Of a stretch of DNA of 64,000 nucleotides, positions 39,617 to 51,468 are shown in pieces. The stretch is from Cymbidium sinense. Its lineage: Eukaryota > Streptophyta > Magnoliopsida > Asparagales > Orchidaceae. The notes below the pieces were generated by a model. The model had not been told where the DNA came from, ran no database searches, and was given only the letters and a program-made list of their open reading frames with translations. The stretch covers positions 55,212,514 through 55,276,513 of the forward strand of contig CM038214.1 in NCBI GenBank assembly GCA_021442155.1, read 5' to 3'. The position numbers were made by a program, and so were the translations under genes. Numbering within the stretch: the first letter of the stretch is position 1; each line of letters begins with the position of its first letter.

Positions 39617-41011
39617 AAAAATATCTTTGTGGAGAAAATTTGTGACACCACATAGAGTTTAGAAATTTTTTATTTGGATAATCAAATGCATCATTAAAAA
39701 ATAAATATATTATCTTAGAAGATAAACATGTTTTCCTATAATTAATTTGATCATTTAATTAAAGACTCCTAAGGCTAATGGGTCATTCGTGTACTTGAGA
39801 TTTTTCCCTTGAACTACTTGAAAGCTAGAACAGGGTTTAATTTAAATTGGGTTCATGGTTCCCTATAGAGGCAAGCCCCTATAGTTAGTTACATCTTAAG
39901 AAGGGTCTCTTCCTAAGAATACTCTCAATTAAAGAAATGAGTTGTTATTTCTAAGGATTTCAAAGTTGGTTTTCAAAGGATTGATTTTTGGAATTTCAAT
40001 TGGGATTGGTTCAAATTGGAGAGAGTTCTTTTGGAGACCAAACGGGATGAAGTAGAAAATTCCTATTGATATTGAAATGCACAGTAAGAATTTCAAATAT
40101 CCTTTAATTGGGCTTTAAGTTTTGGAATTTAGTTTAGATTTTGAGTTGATATTTTCTTAGAAGCCTAGGACTTAGATTTAGTAGCACAAGACTATAGAAA
40201 CACCTATGGTTGAAGACTTATTCTTAAAAAGGATGCTTCAGAACTTAGTCTACATATGCTTCTGACACATGTCAAATGCTCTATCTAGTTCTATTTTTGA
40301 GAATTATCAGTCATTCCTCTCACTTGAAGGAACTAATCTATCCCTGACTCTTCTAGACTTACAATCCATTTGGAGAGGGCTATCAACTAACACCACCTAA
40401 GCGCATTATAAATTCATGATGCCAAGTCTTAAGAATGCAAGATGGTTTGGTTATTGCATTTTTAAGAAATGAATCTATGAACCTAGACTCACACCTTAAT
40501 CCCTAGAATTATGCAGGAAATGAAATGCATCTAACAAATGCACATTTTTTTTTAGATTTTTAAATATTTTGATTCAAGATTTATTTAATGTTTTGGATAT
40601 GCATTCTTATGCCTAATGCTATGCAATTAGAAATATTTATGGGCCAAATCAATAATAAAAGGTAGCTTCCCAAGAAGGTGATCATTCTCACATAGATGCA
40701 TCTTATGTGCAATGGGAGAAGTTGCCCAATTCAAGGATTGGAATAATATAATTTCATGGTTTTAAAACCTGATTATTTCTAATTGGTTTTATATTTTGCC
40801 TAAGGCTTTATTTTATGTTAAGTTTCAAGTTTTCTTTAGTTTTATTTTAGTTGTTTAGATTTAAGTTGGGTATAAAATTTAACTTTTCCTATGAGCCTAA
40901 TCATCTAGGCATTCATTCACATGAAAGCAAGACATAAAAAGAAACCTAAAAAGGTTGGTTGATTCTATTGCACATCCAAAATAAATCAAGCCAATTTAAT
41001 TTAAGAAAAAA

Positions 41012-41088
41012 TCCAACATGGTCGGGTACTGCTATACACCCCAAAAGAAAAGGCAAATAGGTAACCGAGCTCTACCCTTATACAGCCC
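41012..41088 (-). promoter_or_regulatory. Conserved core-promoter-like motif, copy F
   Basis: On the minus strand: GGGCTGTATAAGGGTAGAGC, TCGGTTACC, the pyrimidine tract, then GGGGTGTATAGCAGTACCCG and ACCATGTTGG. It lies about 1.4 kb upstream of the PBS-side LTR end. Confidence 0.5.
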
Positions 41089-44000
41089 AACCTAGAACCA
41101 CAAGTCTAGATCGATGGGTCTTCTTTCCAGGATAGTCTCCTTCCTCAAGGACATCCATTGGGCTTCATAGGGGACAACTACACCAATCTTCTAGTAGGGT
41201 CAGCTCCTGCTAATCCTAGACCCCATAGATCCTAACCTAATTCTAAGCTCAAATTTATATTTTGATTTTAAAATTAATTCCTAAGCCCTGCAAAATAAAT
41301 GTTAGGAAATAAAAATAGCACATAAGGATTATATTTAACAAACATATAGGGTTATCATTAGCTACTTGCCAAAGCCCACCAATCATATAGGATATGCTTA
41401 AAGATTTAAGCATACCTTCAAAAAATAACATTTTTAATTTTATTTATGATAGCAATCCTTTCTAGCATAGCCTTGCAAAAGACAATGTTAGATCTAGAAA
41501 GAAAGTCCAATCATCCAGGCTAACGGACAAACAATCCTTGACATGTAGTCTAAAATAGTACAACACAAAGACATGTGAAGCACATCATATCAAAACACAT
41601 CACAAGGAATCAAAAGAATCATGAATCCCAACCAATGTCTATGGTTCTGACCTAATGATCTAGTGTGTGAAGAGGATAGGCTTGTCTAGCAAGACTTTGC
41701 TAGGCCTCTTTAGTTTAAGTTTCAATTTTGAGTTTGAGTTTGTTTGAATTTTACCTTAAGGTGGATTCAATTCAAATGATTTGGTGATTTATTTTCGTAT
41801 TTATTTCCACTTTATTTGATTAAAGTAATGTTTAGGTTTTCAAAAATGAAGCATAGAATGGATTCCATTTTTGGATGGAACTCACCCTATTCTACATCCT
41901 AACTCTTAATGGAATGAAGTCTTTATCCTAAGATGAAGATCTATCCCAAAGGTCTAACTGAGATCCTTAAGTATCTTAAATAATCTTTTTGATTTCATTT
42001 AGTTTTTTTGAATTTGAATAGATTCTTTTCATTGGAAATTTAACTTGATTTTCATTCTTGGTTCAATTTTGAGTTTATTTTGGTTTGAATTATTTTATTT
42101 TATTTTATTTTGATTTGGATCATTTCATTTCATTTATTTCATTTATATCATTTGGTTTTAGTTTGATTTGATGTCTTGACTTTGGTTTGTTTCATTTGAT
42201 CTGTATTAATATTTTGGATTAAGTTATATTGGTTTCATTTAGTTTAATTCATGTTAACTTAGAGTGTTTAGGTTAAGGTTTGATTTCATTTAATTTGATT
42301 AATATTATTTAATCATATGTTTAGGTTTCATTAAGTGTTTGTGAATTTATTAGCTTAAGGTTTAATTAAGCTTAACTTGTATTATTTATTTCATTAACCA
42401 TTAAGCATGAAAATGATTAAGTTCTTTGACTTAGGATGTTGGAAAACCTTCCTGAGAATTTTTTATGTTTAATCAAAATTAATTCAAGTTGTTTCATGAT
42501 TTAATGGATTAATGAATTTCCTTTATTCATTATTTGATTAATATTGATCTAGGAATTTGGAAATTCGACAATTCCCAATCCAAAGGTCAATTGGGTTTGA
42601 AATTTTTATGGAAAGTGGGGTTACATGCCAATTTCATGTTTGCAAAGTTATCTTGATTAGATTCATAATTATATTAAGGTTTTAAATATTTCTTTAAAAC
42701 CCAACTTAAGCCTAATTTAATGAAGTTCATTTAAGGATTTCATTTTTTATTGATGTATCTAAAAGATGTTTCCAAAGGGGTTTAGTCATAATTTTGGATA
42801 TTTGAATTATATGACTTAATTAAGTTCTACTTAATTATTTGAATTATTTAATTCATTTAACTAGTTAATTAAGCCAATTTATGATTTATTGAGTTTGGAT
42901 GAGTTTTATTAGTGTTTTAATGTTCAATAAGGTTCATTATGTTGGTTTAGGTTGCTTGATTCATTTCCATTAATTAATTTATTTGATATTAATTTATTTA
43001 ATTGAAATTAAGGTTTAGCATTTGAAATTTCATTTCTTATGAATTAAATTGCAATAATTCATGAACAATTTTCCTAAGGTGTGTTTTAACATTAATTTTA
43101 GTTCGCCAAAGTTTAATTTCAATTAGAGTAATTGTCTGGGATTAGTTAATAATTACTAGATTTCAATTAAACTGAAATTAAGGCTTAATTATGAAAAATT
43201 AATTGGGGATTTAAATTTTTCTGGATTCCTCTCATCAAGATGAATCCATAGAGCCCAAGTTTGCATTTTTTTGATTTATATTTATTTTTCTATGAATGTT
43301 TGAACTTTTTATGATTTTTAATTAATTTTAATCAATATTTAAAGGGATTTATCTTTTGGTAATGGTGACGTAGCCCAAGTGGGCCTCCGCCATGTGTGGT
43401 GAGTGGGCCGCGGATCCCATGTGTCATCAATGTCAAAAGTGGTGCCACGCAGGATGATTCAGGACCGTTCAATCGAAGATCAGATGGTCAAGATCAATTC
43501 TTTTATTCCTTAGGGATTTAAATTAAATTGTCCAATTAGATCAAGACCATCCATTCCTAATAGAAGGATCGACGCCAAATTTAATCCTTCTCACGCGAGA
43601 TGGATGTCATCCATCTTTTGCCTAATCCTTTTGAGAAATTTGGTATCTCCAATTAGTTTGAGAAGGCTAGTTGTCGCAATCATAGGTGATTTGCATCAAG
43701 ATTTTGATCAAATTGATTAGTGATCATTTAGGACCCATCTATGGTTGATCCAATAAAAAAAATTCTCAAAATGGTCTAAAATGATGGCTTAAAGACTTGG
43801 GAGGGAGCGCACTGATTTTGGTGATGGTGGTTGATCAACTCCATTAGCTTCATCTTGACCCAGAACGTGGGGAAGCTAACATTGGCTCGTTTTTGACGTA
43901 AGTCATTTTTTAGCTTTTCAGGGGTTGGGGTATGATGCTTTGAGTCGCCTCACCATTAAAAAACATGTTGGTAGCTTCAATTTGATGAGAACCTCTCCCA

Positions 44001-44289
44001 TGGATTTCACCATTAGAGGCATTTCATCTGTTAGTGCCTATGATGAGAGGGGGGGAAGGGTCTGGATCTTCATCTCTGCCTTGGTGGACATTTTGGAATA
44101 AAGGGGAGGGAATAGGCTCCCACCCTCTTCCATAGTTGTCCAAAAGCTTGTTTTATGGGATTTTGGGGATGAACCACCCAGGATGGCACGACCTGTGGGT
44201 GGATTCAATCCCCTTGTCCTTGTAACATGTTTTGATGTTCACATGGGAGGGAGGAGGCTTTGTGCTTGCTTGTCATCCTTGATCCCTCC

Positions 44290-44345
44290 TTTTCTTCTTC
44301 TTCATCTTCTTCTTCTTCTTTTCTTCTTCTCTTTTTTTTCGTGGA
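44290..44345. repeat. CTT-rich low-complexity run
   Basis: CTTCTTCTTCATCTTCTTC-type run continuing into T/C tracts. It produces the Leu/Phe-rich part of a spurious plus ORF. Confidence 0.9.
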
Positions 44346-45590
44346 AGAAGCCAAGTTCCTTTTGGCTTTGGGTTGGTGGCCTTCACTTGACGACAGCCTT
44401 CTCTCCTTCTCTCTTGGACAAGAGGTGGGATGAGATAAGAAGAGAGGAATTCGAATTTCCCTTCTTCTTTTACATTTTCAAATTTATTTATTTGAATTCC
44501 ATTCTTTTTCCTTTTTTTTCTTTTATTTTGTGATTTATGGCATCATCATCGAAGTGGACTAAGGTATGGCTACCCACCTCAAATTCAATGTGGATTTGAG
44601 GTTATTTGAATCCATTTGACTTAGATTAGAATTTGAATCTAAACCAAATGTTTGAATTCAAAATACTTGGTTTTAATTTAATTCTTATAACTTTTGAATT
44701 CAATCATCTTTAATTGATGATTAATTGAGTTTTGATTTGATTAATTGATTTAAATTTGAATTGCTTTTAAATTTCATTTCATTTTAACCCATTTAGCCTA
44801 AATGGGTTAAGTTTGGTTCCAATTGGGTTCAAATGACCAATTTGACTCAATTGGAATGGGTTTGGACTCCAATCATACTTAATCACATGTGTGAGATGAT
44901 TTGGAGTGATTGATTACATTTAATTTTAATTTGATTTTAATTTGAACCCATTTAACCCAAAGTAGGCTTAATGGGTTAAGCTTGGATTTCATTTGGGTCA
45001 AATGACTAATTTGACCAAATTACACCCAATGGTGGGTTTGATTATGTTTTATTATTATTTCTAAATGATTTTGAGCAATTAAATTGAGTTGATTTCAATT
45101 TGATTTGGGTTTGAACCCAATAGGACCCATTTAAGGTTATTTTAGACTAAGTGGTCTAATTAATCCAATTAAGGCCTAAATGAATCTAAATTTCTTTATA
45201 TTCAAGACCAAACATGTTTATTTGATTATTTGAGACATTTATAATGATTTAATTTGGTCAAATTCTTGGTGGGTTGACCTTTAACTAGGTGGGACCCACC
45301 TAAGTCAAACCTATGTCAAATGGGTTGACTAGATTTGACTTTGGGTTTGGTTTCTTTATTTTAATTTGATTTCATTTTGATTTATTTGGATTTTATTTGA
45401 GTTAATTCAAATTTGAAATTTGGGTTGATTCCACCAAGCCAGGTTAGATCAAACCCAAGGAAGGCACTAAGTCACTAAGTATAGTGTCCTAAGCACTGAA
45501 TTAGGAGATTCCTATTTAAGATTAGGACATCCTAATTACTAATTTTAGAGTTCAAATTAACATCATCGAGAAATGAGGTCAACACTCACT

Positions 45591-45600
45591 TCTATAAATA
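45591..45600 (+). promoter_or_regulatory. Isolated TATA-like element opposite to copy F
   Basis: TCTATAAATA followed about 25 bases later by a pyrimidine-rich leader (CACTCCAAAG, then CTTCTTCTTCCCC). It looks like a plant core promoter, but it points against the LTR direction and is not obviously kept in other copies. Confidence 0.25.
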
Positions 45601-45824
45601 AGAGTGAGTAGTTCACTCCAAAGATCTTCTTCTTCCCCACTTGACTCCACACTCTCTGAACTGGTGCGCACACTTCACTCCAAGCTTTTTCACTTCATGT
45701 AAAGAATTTATGCTCTTTCTTACAAGTTTAACAAAAATCCAACCATTGATCTTTGATCTGGTGTGGAAAACTTGGAGATTTTAAGACCTCTGCCATTGAA
45801 TTTTATTCCGACATGAGATGAAAA

Positions 45825-45837
45825 CCCCCTCCCCTCC
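45825..45837 (-). other. Polypurine tract candidate beside copy F
   Basis: Minus strand GGAGGGGAGGGGG, 13 purines, directly before the inferred 5' side of the copy F LTR. A PPT primes plus-strand synthesis and marks the 3' LTR. The TG expected right after it is not intact (TTTTCATC follows), so the exact LTR start is uncertain. Confidence 0.5.
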
Positions 45838-46587
45838 ATTGATCTTAGATCCATAATAAAGGACAAGAGTGCTCTACACTATAAAATTTTAAAATCTAGC
45901 ACTGTTGAGGAGAAATGCTATCAAAATTTATAAAAAAATTGAAAGATTCAAACTTTAAATCCAAAATTTGGACTATGGCACCAAGGCACTGGATATCGGC
46001 GTTGCGCTCTTGGGTATTCATGTTATGAGAGCGGTGTTGTAGCACCCAAGAATTAGCACCACAGCACTTTAATGAAATGTATCAGTTTCATGGTGTCATG
46101 TCCTAATATAACTAAAATAATGCATATACATGCGCCAAAGCATTATGCCACATCACCATACCCACTTGTCACTTGAAATATGACTTAGAACATTTTGATA
46201 AAAAAAAGAAATTAAATTATACAATGTCGTGGCACTTTAGGGACAACGTCGCAGTGTTGTTTCTCTTTGTTGTATGTGAGCGAGGACTTAGAAAATTTTT
46301 ACTAAGGAGAAAATAATTTTCCATAGACAGGTGTCAGGATAACATCGTATGCCACCTTTAGGTTCTTCATCTTATCTCCAATGAGGTGTCGGTAAATCAA
46401 CATCATGGCATTGTACATGATAACCTTTATAAGTGTATTATTTTATCTTGGAGCATCAATCGATAATAATACCTAAGCACAACACATAATTATACCAAAG
46501 GGGAAAATTTTATTGCTAAATTTGAATATTAAATTACAAATATACAAAAAAGGAAAAGGAGGGAAAAAATACAAATAGGGGGGAAAG
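45838..46587. other. Non-coding stretch between the PPT and the transposon-type gene
   Basis: It contains repeated GTGTTG/GGCACT-type phrases such as ATGTCGTGGCACTTTAGGG and ACGTCGCAGTGTTG. Similar phrases occur on the other side of the gene (47730-48180), e.g. GGCGTCGAGGTGTTACC and GCATCATGGTGCTAGATACC. This shared wording suggests the gene and both flanks were one element. Position fits a 3' untranslated part of a minus-strand internal region. Confidence 0.4.
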
Positions 46588-47611
46588 CTAGTAGTCGTAC
46601 TCGTCACCACCCTCCTCTTCCTCTTCTTCCTCCTCCTCCATGACTGATATCGGTGAGGTAATCACACAGGGCTAAAACTAAGGTGCCATAGGAAAGGAGG
46701 CATGGCTAGGATCTACAAGATTGTAATTTTGAAATATGTTGACCAATGCAGTGTTAAATTGGGTCATGTAGCAGAATTGCATCTATTATTGATCCATAGG
46801 ATGGTCAAATTTGTGTTTCAGCATCTCCTGCCTACAACCACTCTTATCCACCCTCTTCCTCAAGTCTAAGACCTAGCAACCAATCTCTTGAAATTGCCAA
46901 GGACTTGGGAGTTTGAGATCTAGATTCAGGGAGGACGTGAATGCTCTCACACTTCAAATCTATTCCCAAACCCAACCATCTTCATTGAGGGGTCTTCTAA
47001 AGGAGTACCTCTTATTAGATCCCTCACTCCATTGCTACACACAAACCATAAAAAAGAAAAATGGTCATACCCACATAGTAGTGCTCCCTTCAAAGATATT
47101 ATAGATAGAAATAAAAATAACCTTCCTGATATCGATCAAGAACCCCTTTTGAATAACAAAATTTAAAATAACTTTATCCTTGGCAGCCTCACTAATGTTA
47201 CCAAAGGTCATAAGCCTAGTAGAAATGAATAGTTCCAAGCATTAGAAGCGACTATCGTACCGATGGTAGGAAAGTTGATAATCCTTTTCTCCCATCATTT
47301 CTATGCACCACAAAGAAAAAGAACAATCTCATCACCTAAACGTATGTTTTATTGTCCTAGCCGTTCTATGCATTTGCAAAGAATTTGCACACCACCAGCA
47401 TGATGCACGAGTTGTTGTTGTAGGCTAGTTTAAGCCATCTTCACTCCATGATTATTCTCTCCATGCAGCTGCCAGGATGTTGGAAACCCCTTTCTGGAAT
47501 CAGGTGCTTGTGAAGGAGAGTGTGCTAGTACCGCTCCTCAGCGTCGGCATTAATGAAGCGGTTAGCATTGCTAGATACCCTCTTCTTGCCTACTACTATT
47601 TTAAGAGGCAT
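46588..47611 (-). pseudogene. Decayed plant transposon-type protein (PF20167-like)
   Basis: Reading on the minus strand from an ATG at 47611: MPLKIVVGKKRVSSN, then ANRFINADAEERY-stop-HTLLHKHLIPERGF (to about 47490), then LAYNNNSCIMLVVCKFFANA (about 47370-47430). It resembles the start of the 'putative plant transposon protein' domain: an AEERY segment, LIPERGF, and a VCKFFANA segment corresponding to the usual VREFYAN. The C-terminus is also typical: YMTQFNTALVNIFQNYNLVD (about 46720-46780), and after two stops ITSPISVMEEEEEEEEEGG then DEYDY with a stop at 46588. Several in-frame stops and frame changes break the middle. Such proteins are common in plant retroelements, but their role is not established. 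Here it lies downstream of a same-strand Tat-type pol and upstream of the PPT, so it could be an extra 3' ORF of that element. A separate insertion is the alternative. Confidence 0.6.
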
Positions 47612-48329
47612 GATTAATTATGGATATTATAAAGCAAACAGAGTTAGAAGAGAAATGAAATCCTTAAGAGAAGGGATTGCTTAATAAAAATCCCTAATTG
47701 TATGGGCCTCTATTTATAAATTAGGACCAAACATCGTAGCTCCATGACCCGGCGTCGAGGTGTTACCCTCTTGGCACCCTTAGCATCGTGGCTCCCACAT
47801 GCAGTGATGAGGCACTGGTCAGCCCATCTCGGCAATTACTATGCGATCAAAAATATATTTAATTATAATAAAATTTTTAATTGACACTCACAAAAAGAGC
47901 GTAGTACTACAACACTCTAACTTGACACTATGGTGCTCATTAAAATGAGGCTATCGTTTTCCCCTTAAAATTAATGACATGTCTGTTAGGAATCTTGACC
48001 AGCATCATAGCGCTACAAGGAAGCACCACAATGCTATTTAAATAATCAAATGATCAATAATGTTGGTGTCATAGTGTTGAGGCACTGAGCCTCCAGCTCA
48101 TCTGCCCCTGTGTCATACCATATAAGTAATGGGCTCCACTATGACAGCATCATGGTGCTAGATACCAGTGTCAAGGTGTTGGATCTTAAAATGAGAATTT
48201 TTTGTACTTTCAATAAAATTCAAATTTTTAATTCGTTTGCCATCCAAACACCACCTTGTCTACCTAATATGTGGATAACTCATTTATATGGCAATCCAAA
48301 AAAATGTTAGTCTAGTTTTACTATTTGTT
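47612..48329. other. Non-coding stretch upstream of the transposon-type pseudogene
   Basis: It contains the GTGTCG/GGCACT-type phrases described for the other flank (about 47740-48180). The plus ORF at 48110-48310 has no recognisable features. Confidence 0.4.
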
Positions 48330-48790
48330 TTCCATGAAAACACTCTGATTTTGGCACTCCAAAGGGATGTCCTTTTATTCATTCACCATGTGAACAACTG
48401 TCCATTCATCCCACATGAACAAATTCATATTTGCCCATTATGTAGACAACCCTGATTTTGACATTCCAAAGGAATGTAAGCCCAACCCCCTATTCGTTCA
48501 TCATGTGAACATCTATCCATTCAACACATGAACAAATTCATATCCATCCACTATGTGGACAACTTTGATTTTGGCATTCCAAAGGGATGTAAGCTCTCCT
48601 ATTCATTCACCATGTGAATATTTTCCTTTCCATACAAACAAATTTATATCCATCCACTATGTGGACAACCCTAATTTTGGTATTCCAAAAGGGATGTAAG
48701 CCCAACCTCCTATTTGTTCATCATGTGAACATCTACTTTATTCGCCATATGAACTCTTTATAATCTGCTTACCACATGAACACTTTTACA
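48330..48790. repeat. Tandem repeat, ~107-113-bp unit, about four copies
   Basis: A CTGATTTTGGCATTCCAAAG-like word starts at 48345, 48452, 48565 and 48671. Each is followed by GGGATGTAAGC, CCATGTGAACA, CACATGAACAAATTCATAT and CACTATGTGGACAAC. The spacings of 107, 113 and 106 bp show a true tandem array with small indels. The last unit breaks down after about 48750. It lies between the pol remnant and the transposon-type pseudogene. Confidence 0.92.
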
Positions 48791-48899
48791 CACCCTACAC
48801 TAAAATTCTAAGTCTACTTGAGATACTTGAAATGAGGCAATCCATGGTTGCTAATCATAATCTAATAACATTAAGGATATGTCCTTCTGATGTTGGTAA

Positions 48900-51468
48900 G
48901 CTAGAATAGCATAATCCTGAGATGAGAGAACAATGGGATCTTGATCGAGGCTACACTCCTATTTTTTTAGATAGTCATCTTAACCACACACACCTATAAG
49001 ACACCAAGTTCATATCAAATAGATATGTTTACTTCCAACCTTAACTAAGAGTGCTCTCTTACTATGGTAACAAGGGTGATTAACTATAAAGGCTTGTGTG
49101 CATAGGAAGTAGAACCTAGATCTAAATAATCTAACATAAATGTTAGGGGATATTTAGTTGAATATATATCAATCTACCTTATGAAAAAATATATTCTCAG
49201 CAATCCCTCAAAGATGGTGGAGCACATCCTTGAAGGAACGATCATCTTTTTGGTGACTTTGCAGAGGATTGAACCTAGAATCAAATAGTACCCCAACATT
49301 CAAATGACCATGAAGCTATGGTTAGGTGTAGAATGTTGGGTGGTTGTTATAGAACTATTATATATACTTGACACAGGTGCCATTGCTTGGGCACGTCTAT
49401 TCAGTCGATAATCATTATCAGCCAATAATACCCTAGTCTTTAAATTTTAGCCTCCATTTAGGGCCATATTGGTGGGTTCCATAGAGTTCTGAATGTACCT
49501 CGATCACAATTTTATGTCCTTCATGTTTGCCTAAATAATGTAACCACATATGATCAAAGGACCATCAGTATAGGCCACCATCGACGAGAGAGTAAGATGG
49601 TGTTCTTTGTCTGACTTGGTGAGCTTGAGATTTCTCTTAAGGAAGTTTTTTGTTATATAGGTAATCAATGAAAGGTTATCTCTAATCTAGTTCTTCATCT
49701 TTTCCAACAATAGTAACCTCCCTTTTAAGAGAGCATTTATGGATGAGCTCACTATCGATAAGGGAGAGTACTTGGCAGTTATGTATCTCTATCAAAATGA
49801 ACTCGTCATCCATACATGCCATGAATTTAGTAAGCTTAGCTAGGGCTTAGTGTGAGCATTTTCTCCTTGAGGAATCTTATAAATAGTGACTTTTAGGATT
49901 TTGGCCAACAACTCCATAGTGGTGGTGGTGGTGATGGAGTTTATGCTTAAGGACTTTATAGGACCCAATAATTTGGTTGACCACTAGCTACGAGTCCTCA
50001 AAAATACTGATATCTTGGATGCCCAAAGAGATGGCTAACTTCAAACTGACTATCAGAGCCTCGCACTCAACTTCATTGTTCATACAAGGTTTTGACAAAT
50101 GGTATGAGCAATCTAAGGTTAGAAAAATTATTCGTATCCCTGCTTTACCAGGGAAAATGGACTATGGTTCTTCTCATCTTTGAGAGAAAGCCACACCATA
50201 AAAGTATATTTCCCATCAATGATTATGTGTATTCCCCAAAATCATGATTTGCTCATCAGGAAGATCATCATTGAGAGGGTAATCAGTAGGGAGAGGGTGT
50301 GTCACTTGAAAGTCCACAAGCACCTTTACTGCACTAAGAGGCAAGAAGGTGATATCAAACTATGATAAAATCATGGACCATCATGCCAACCGTCAGGATA
50401 GAATTGGTCATGTCATGAGATATTATAATGGATTGATTTTAGAAATCAAGTTAACTTTGTTAAAAAGTATGTAGTGTTGTAGCTTTTGAGTAGCAAAGAT
50501 GAGAGCTTGACAATACTTCTCAATGGGTAGATAATTTTCCTCTGTAGGTATTAGATAATAGATGAGGTAGTAAAGTGTATTTTCTCTCTTCATTATTGGT
50601 TTGGGACAACAAAGCACCAAAGGAATCATCTAGTGTAGCATGAGTGGTTTTCCCGTGATAGGATTAAGACTAGCTGTCATGATGTACGCTTGTTGCAATG
50701 TGTGATGTCATTATCATCCACTTGAATTTGGCATCTTTCTATTAGAGAACGGTGACATCTGCGAGATAAATTATATATGAAGCATCTTAGATACTCCAAC
50801 CTCCCTTGTAAGGATCTAAACTGAGTTAAAATTTTAAGGGGTGTTATTTCTATTATCGCTTTGATCTTCTCAGGGTCTATTTCAATTTTTTAGTATTATA
50901 CAATGAATCCTATAAACTTTCTTCAAGTTACCCTAAATATGCACTTTAAAGGGTTCATCAAAAGGTTATATTATCTCAACTGCTCAAAAATTACTCTCAA
51001 GTCATATCGATGGTCTTCCTTCTCTTTGCTTTTGACCATGAGATCATCAATGTAGCATTTGACTTGGTGATGAATGAGTTCATCGATGATTCAAGTCCTA
51101 GCCCATTGATAAGTAGATCTAACATTTTTAAAGCCAAAAGGAATGACCTTATAGCAATAAATTTGGATCAATTGAATGCGTGTTTTTTCTTTGTCATCTT
51201 AATTTAGTTATAACTAGATGAGTCATCCATGAATGAGAAGACTGCATGAGATGAGGCAATATCCATCGCCTTCGGTAAGTAATGGAAACTCATCTTTAGG
51301 ACATGCCTTATTAAGATTCCTAAAATTGACCCATATGCAAATTTGGCACTTTTTCTTCTTGATTGGGACAACATTAGCCAACCAGGTGGAGTATTTTTCT
51401 TCCTAGATGAAACTAGGATCTATTAGTTTCTTAACTTTTCAAATGACATGTTGTTCATGTTGACTTCA
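48900..51468 (-). pseudogene. pol: Decayed Ty3/gypsy pol, main part: RT, RNase H, second RNase H, integrase start (Tat/Ogre type)
   Basis: On the minus strand, from high to low coordinates: EKYSTWLANVVPI (about 51363-51401), NFRNLNKACPKDEFPL (about 51280-51330), HAVFSFMDDSSSYN (about 51200-51245), VIPFGFKNVRSTYQWA (about 51103-51150), the RT active site as YIDD (51043-51054), LLMNPLKCIF (about 50930-50970) and KFIGFIV (about 50898-50918). RNase H follows with PIEKYCQALIFATQKLQHYI (about 50465-50525), then RLA-stop-WSMIL (about 50370). A second, separate RNase H piece follows: NNEVECEALIVSLKLA, then IFEDS-stop-LVVNQI (about 49970-50085). Next is integrase N-terminal sequence with PPNILHLTIASWSFECWGTI (about 49290-49350). 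Dual RNase H is a mark of the Tat lineage, which includes Ogre. Many stops and frameshifts make it dead. It is cut upstream by a copia LTR; its N-terminal continuation is at 54225-54560. Confidence 0.85.

Larger units (their letters stand above)
39629..45824 (-). mobile_element. Giant LTR, copy F (PBS-like and PPT-like flanks)
   Basis: A minus-oriented LTR of about 6.2 kb and the best-anchored copy. On the minus strand it ends GTGGTGTCACAAATTTTCTC and CACA, followed by the PBS-like site. At the other side a GGAGGGGAGGGGG tract lies just before its start. Landmarks in plus coordinates: U5-like block (AGAGGCAAGCCCCTATAGTT, about 39869), promoter motif (41012-41088), a long AT-rich middle, GTGACGTAGCCC (about 43366) with a GC-rich patch (43380-43460), a pyrimidine CTT run (44290-44345), the TTGGGTC-rich block (44760-45400) and GAGGTCAACA (about 45576). 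The ORF at 44183-44533 spans the CTT run and is not a gene. At about 6 kb the LTR is among the longest known in plants, as in Ogre elements. Confidence 0.7.

Noticed and set aside
44183..44533. 116-codon plus ORF inside copy F
   Set aside because: Its middle is a CTT microsatellite and the rest is LTR sequence. No domain or promoter context supports it.
45591..45837. Plus-strand reading of copy F as an LTR with its TATA box at 45591
   Set aside because: The PBS-like sequence and the conserved TTGTATAAGGG motif both set the minus orientation, and this TATA is not shared by other copies.
48330..48790. CRISPR-like array
   Set aside because: Units are direct repeats of about 110 bp without unique spacers, in a plant-type retroelement setting.
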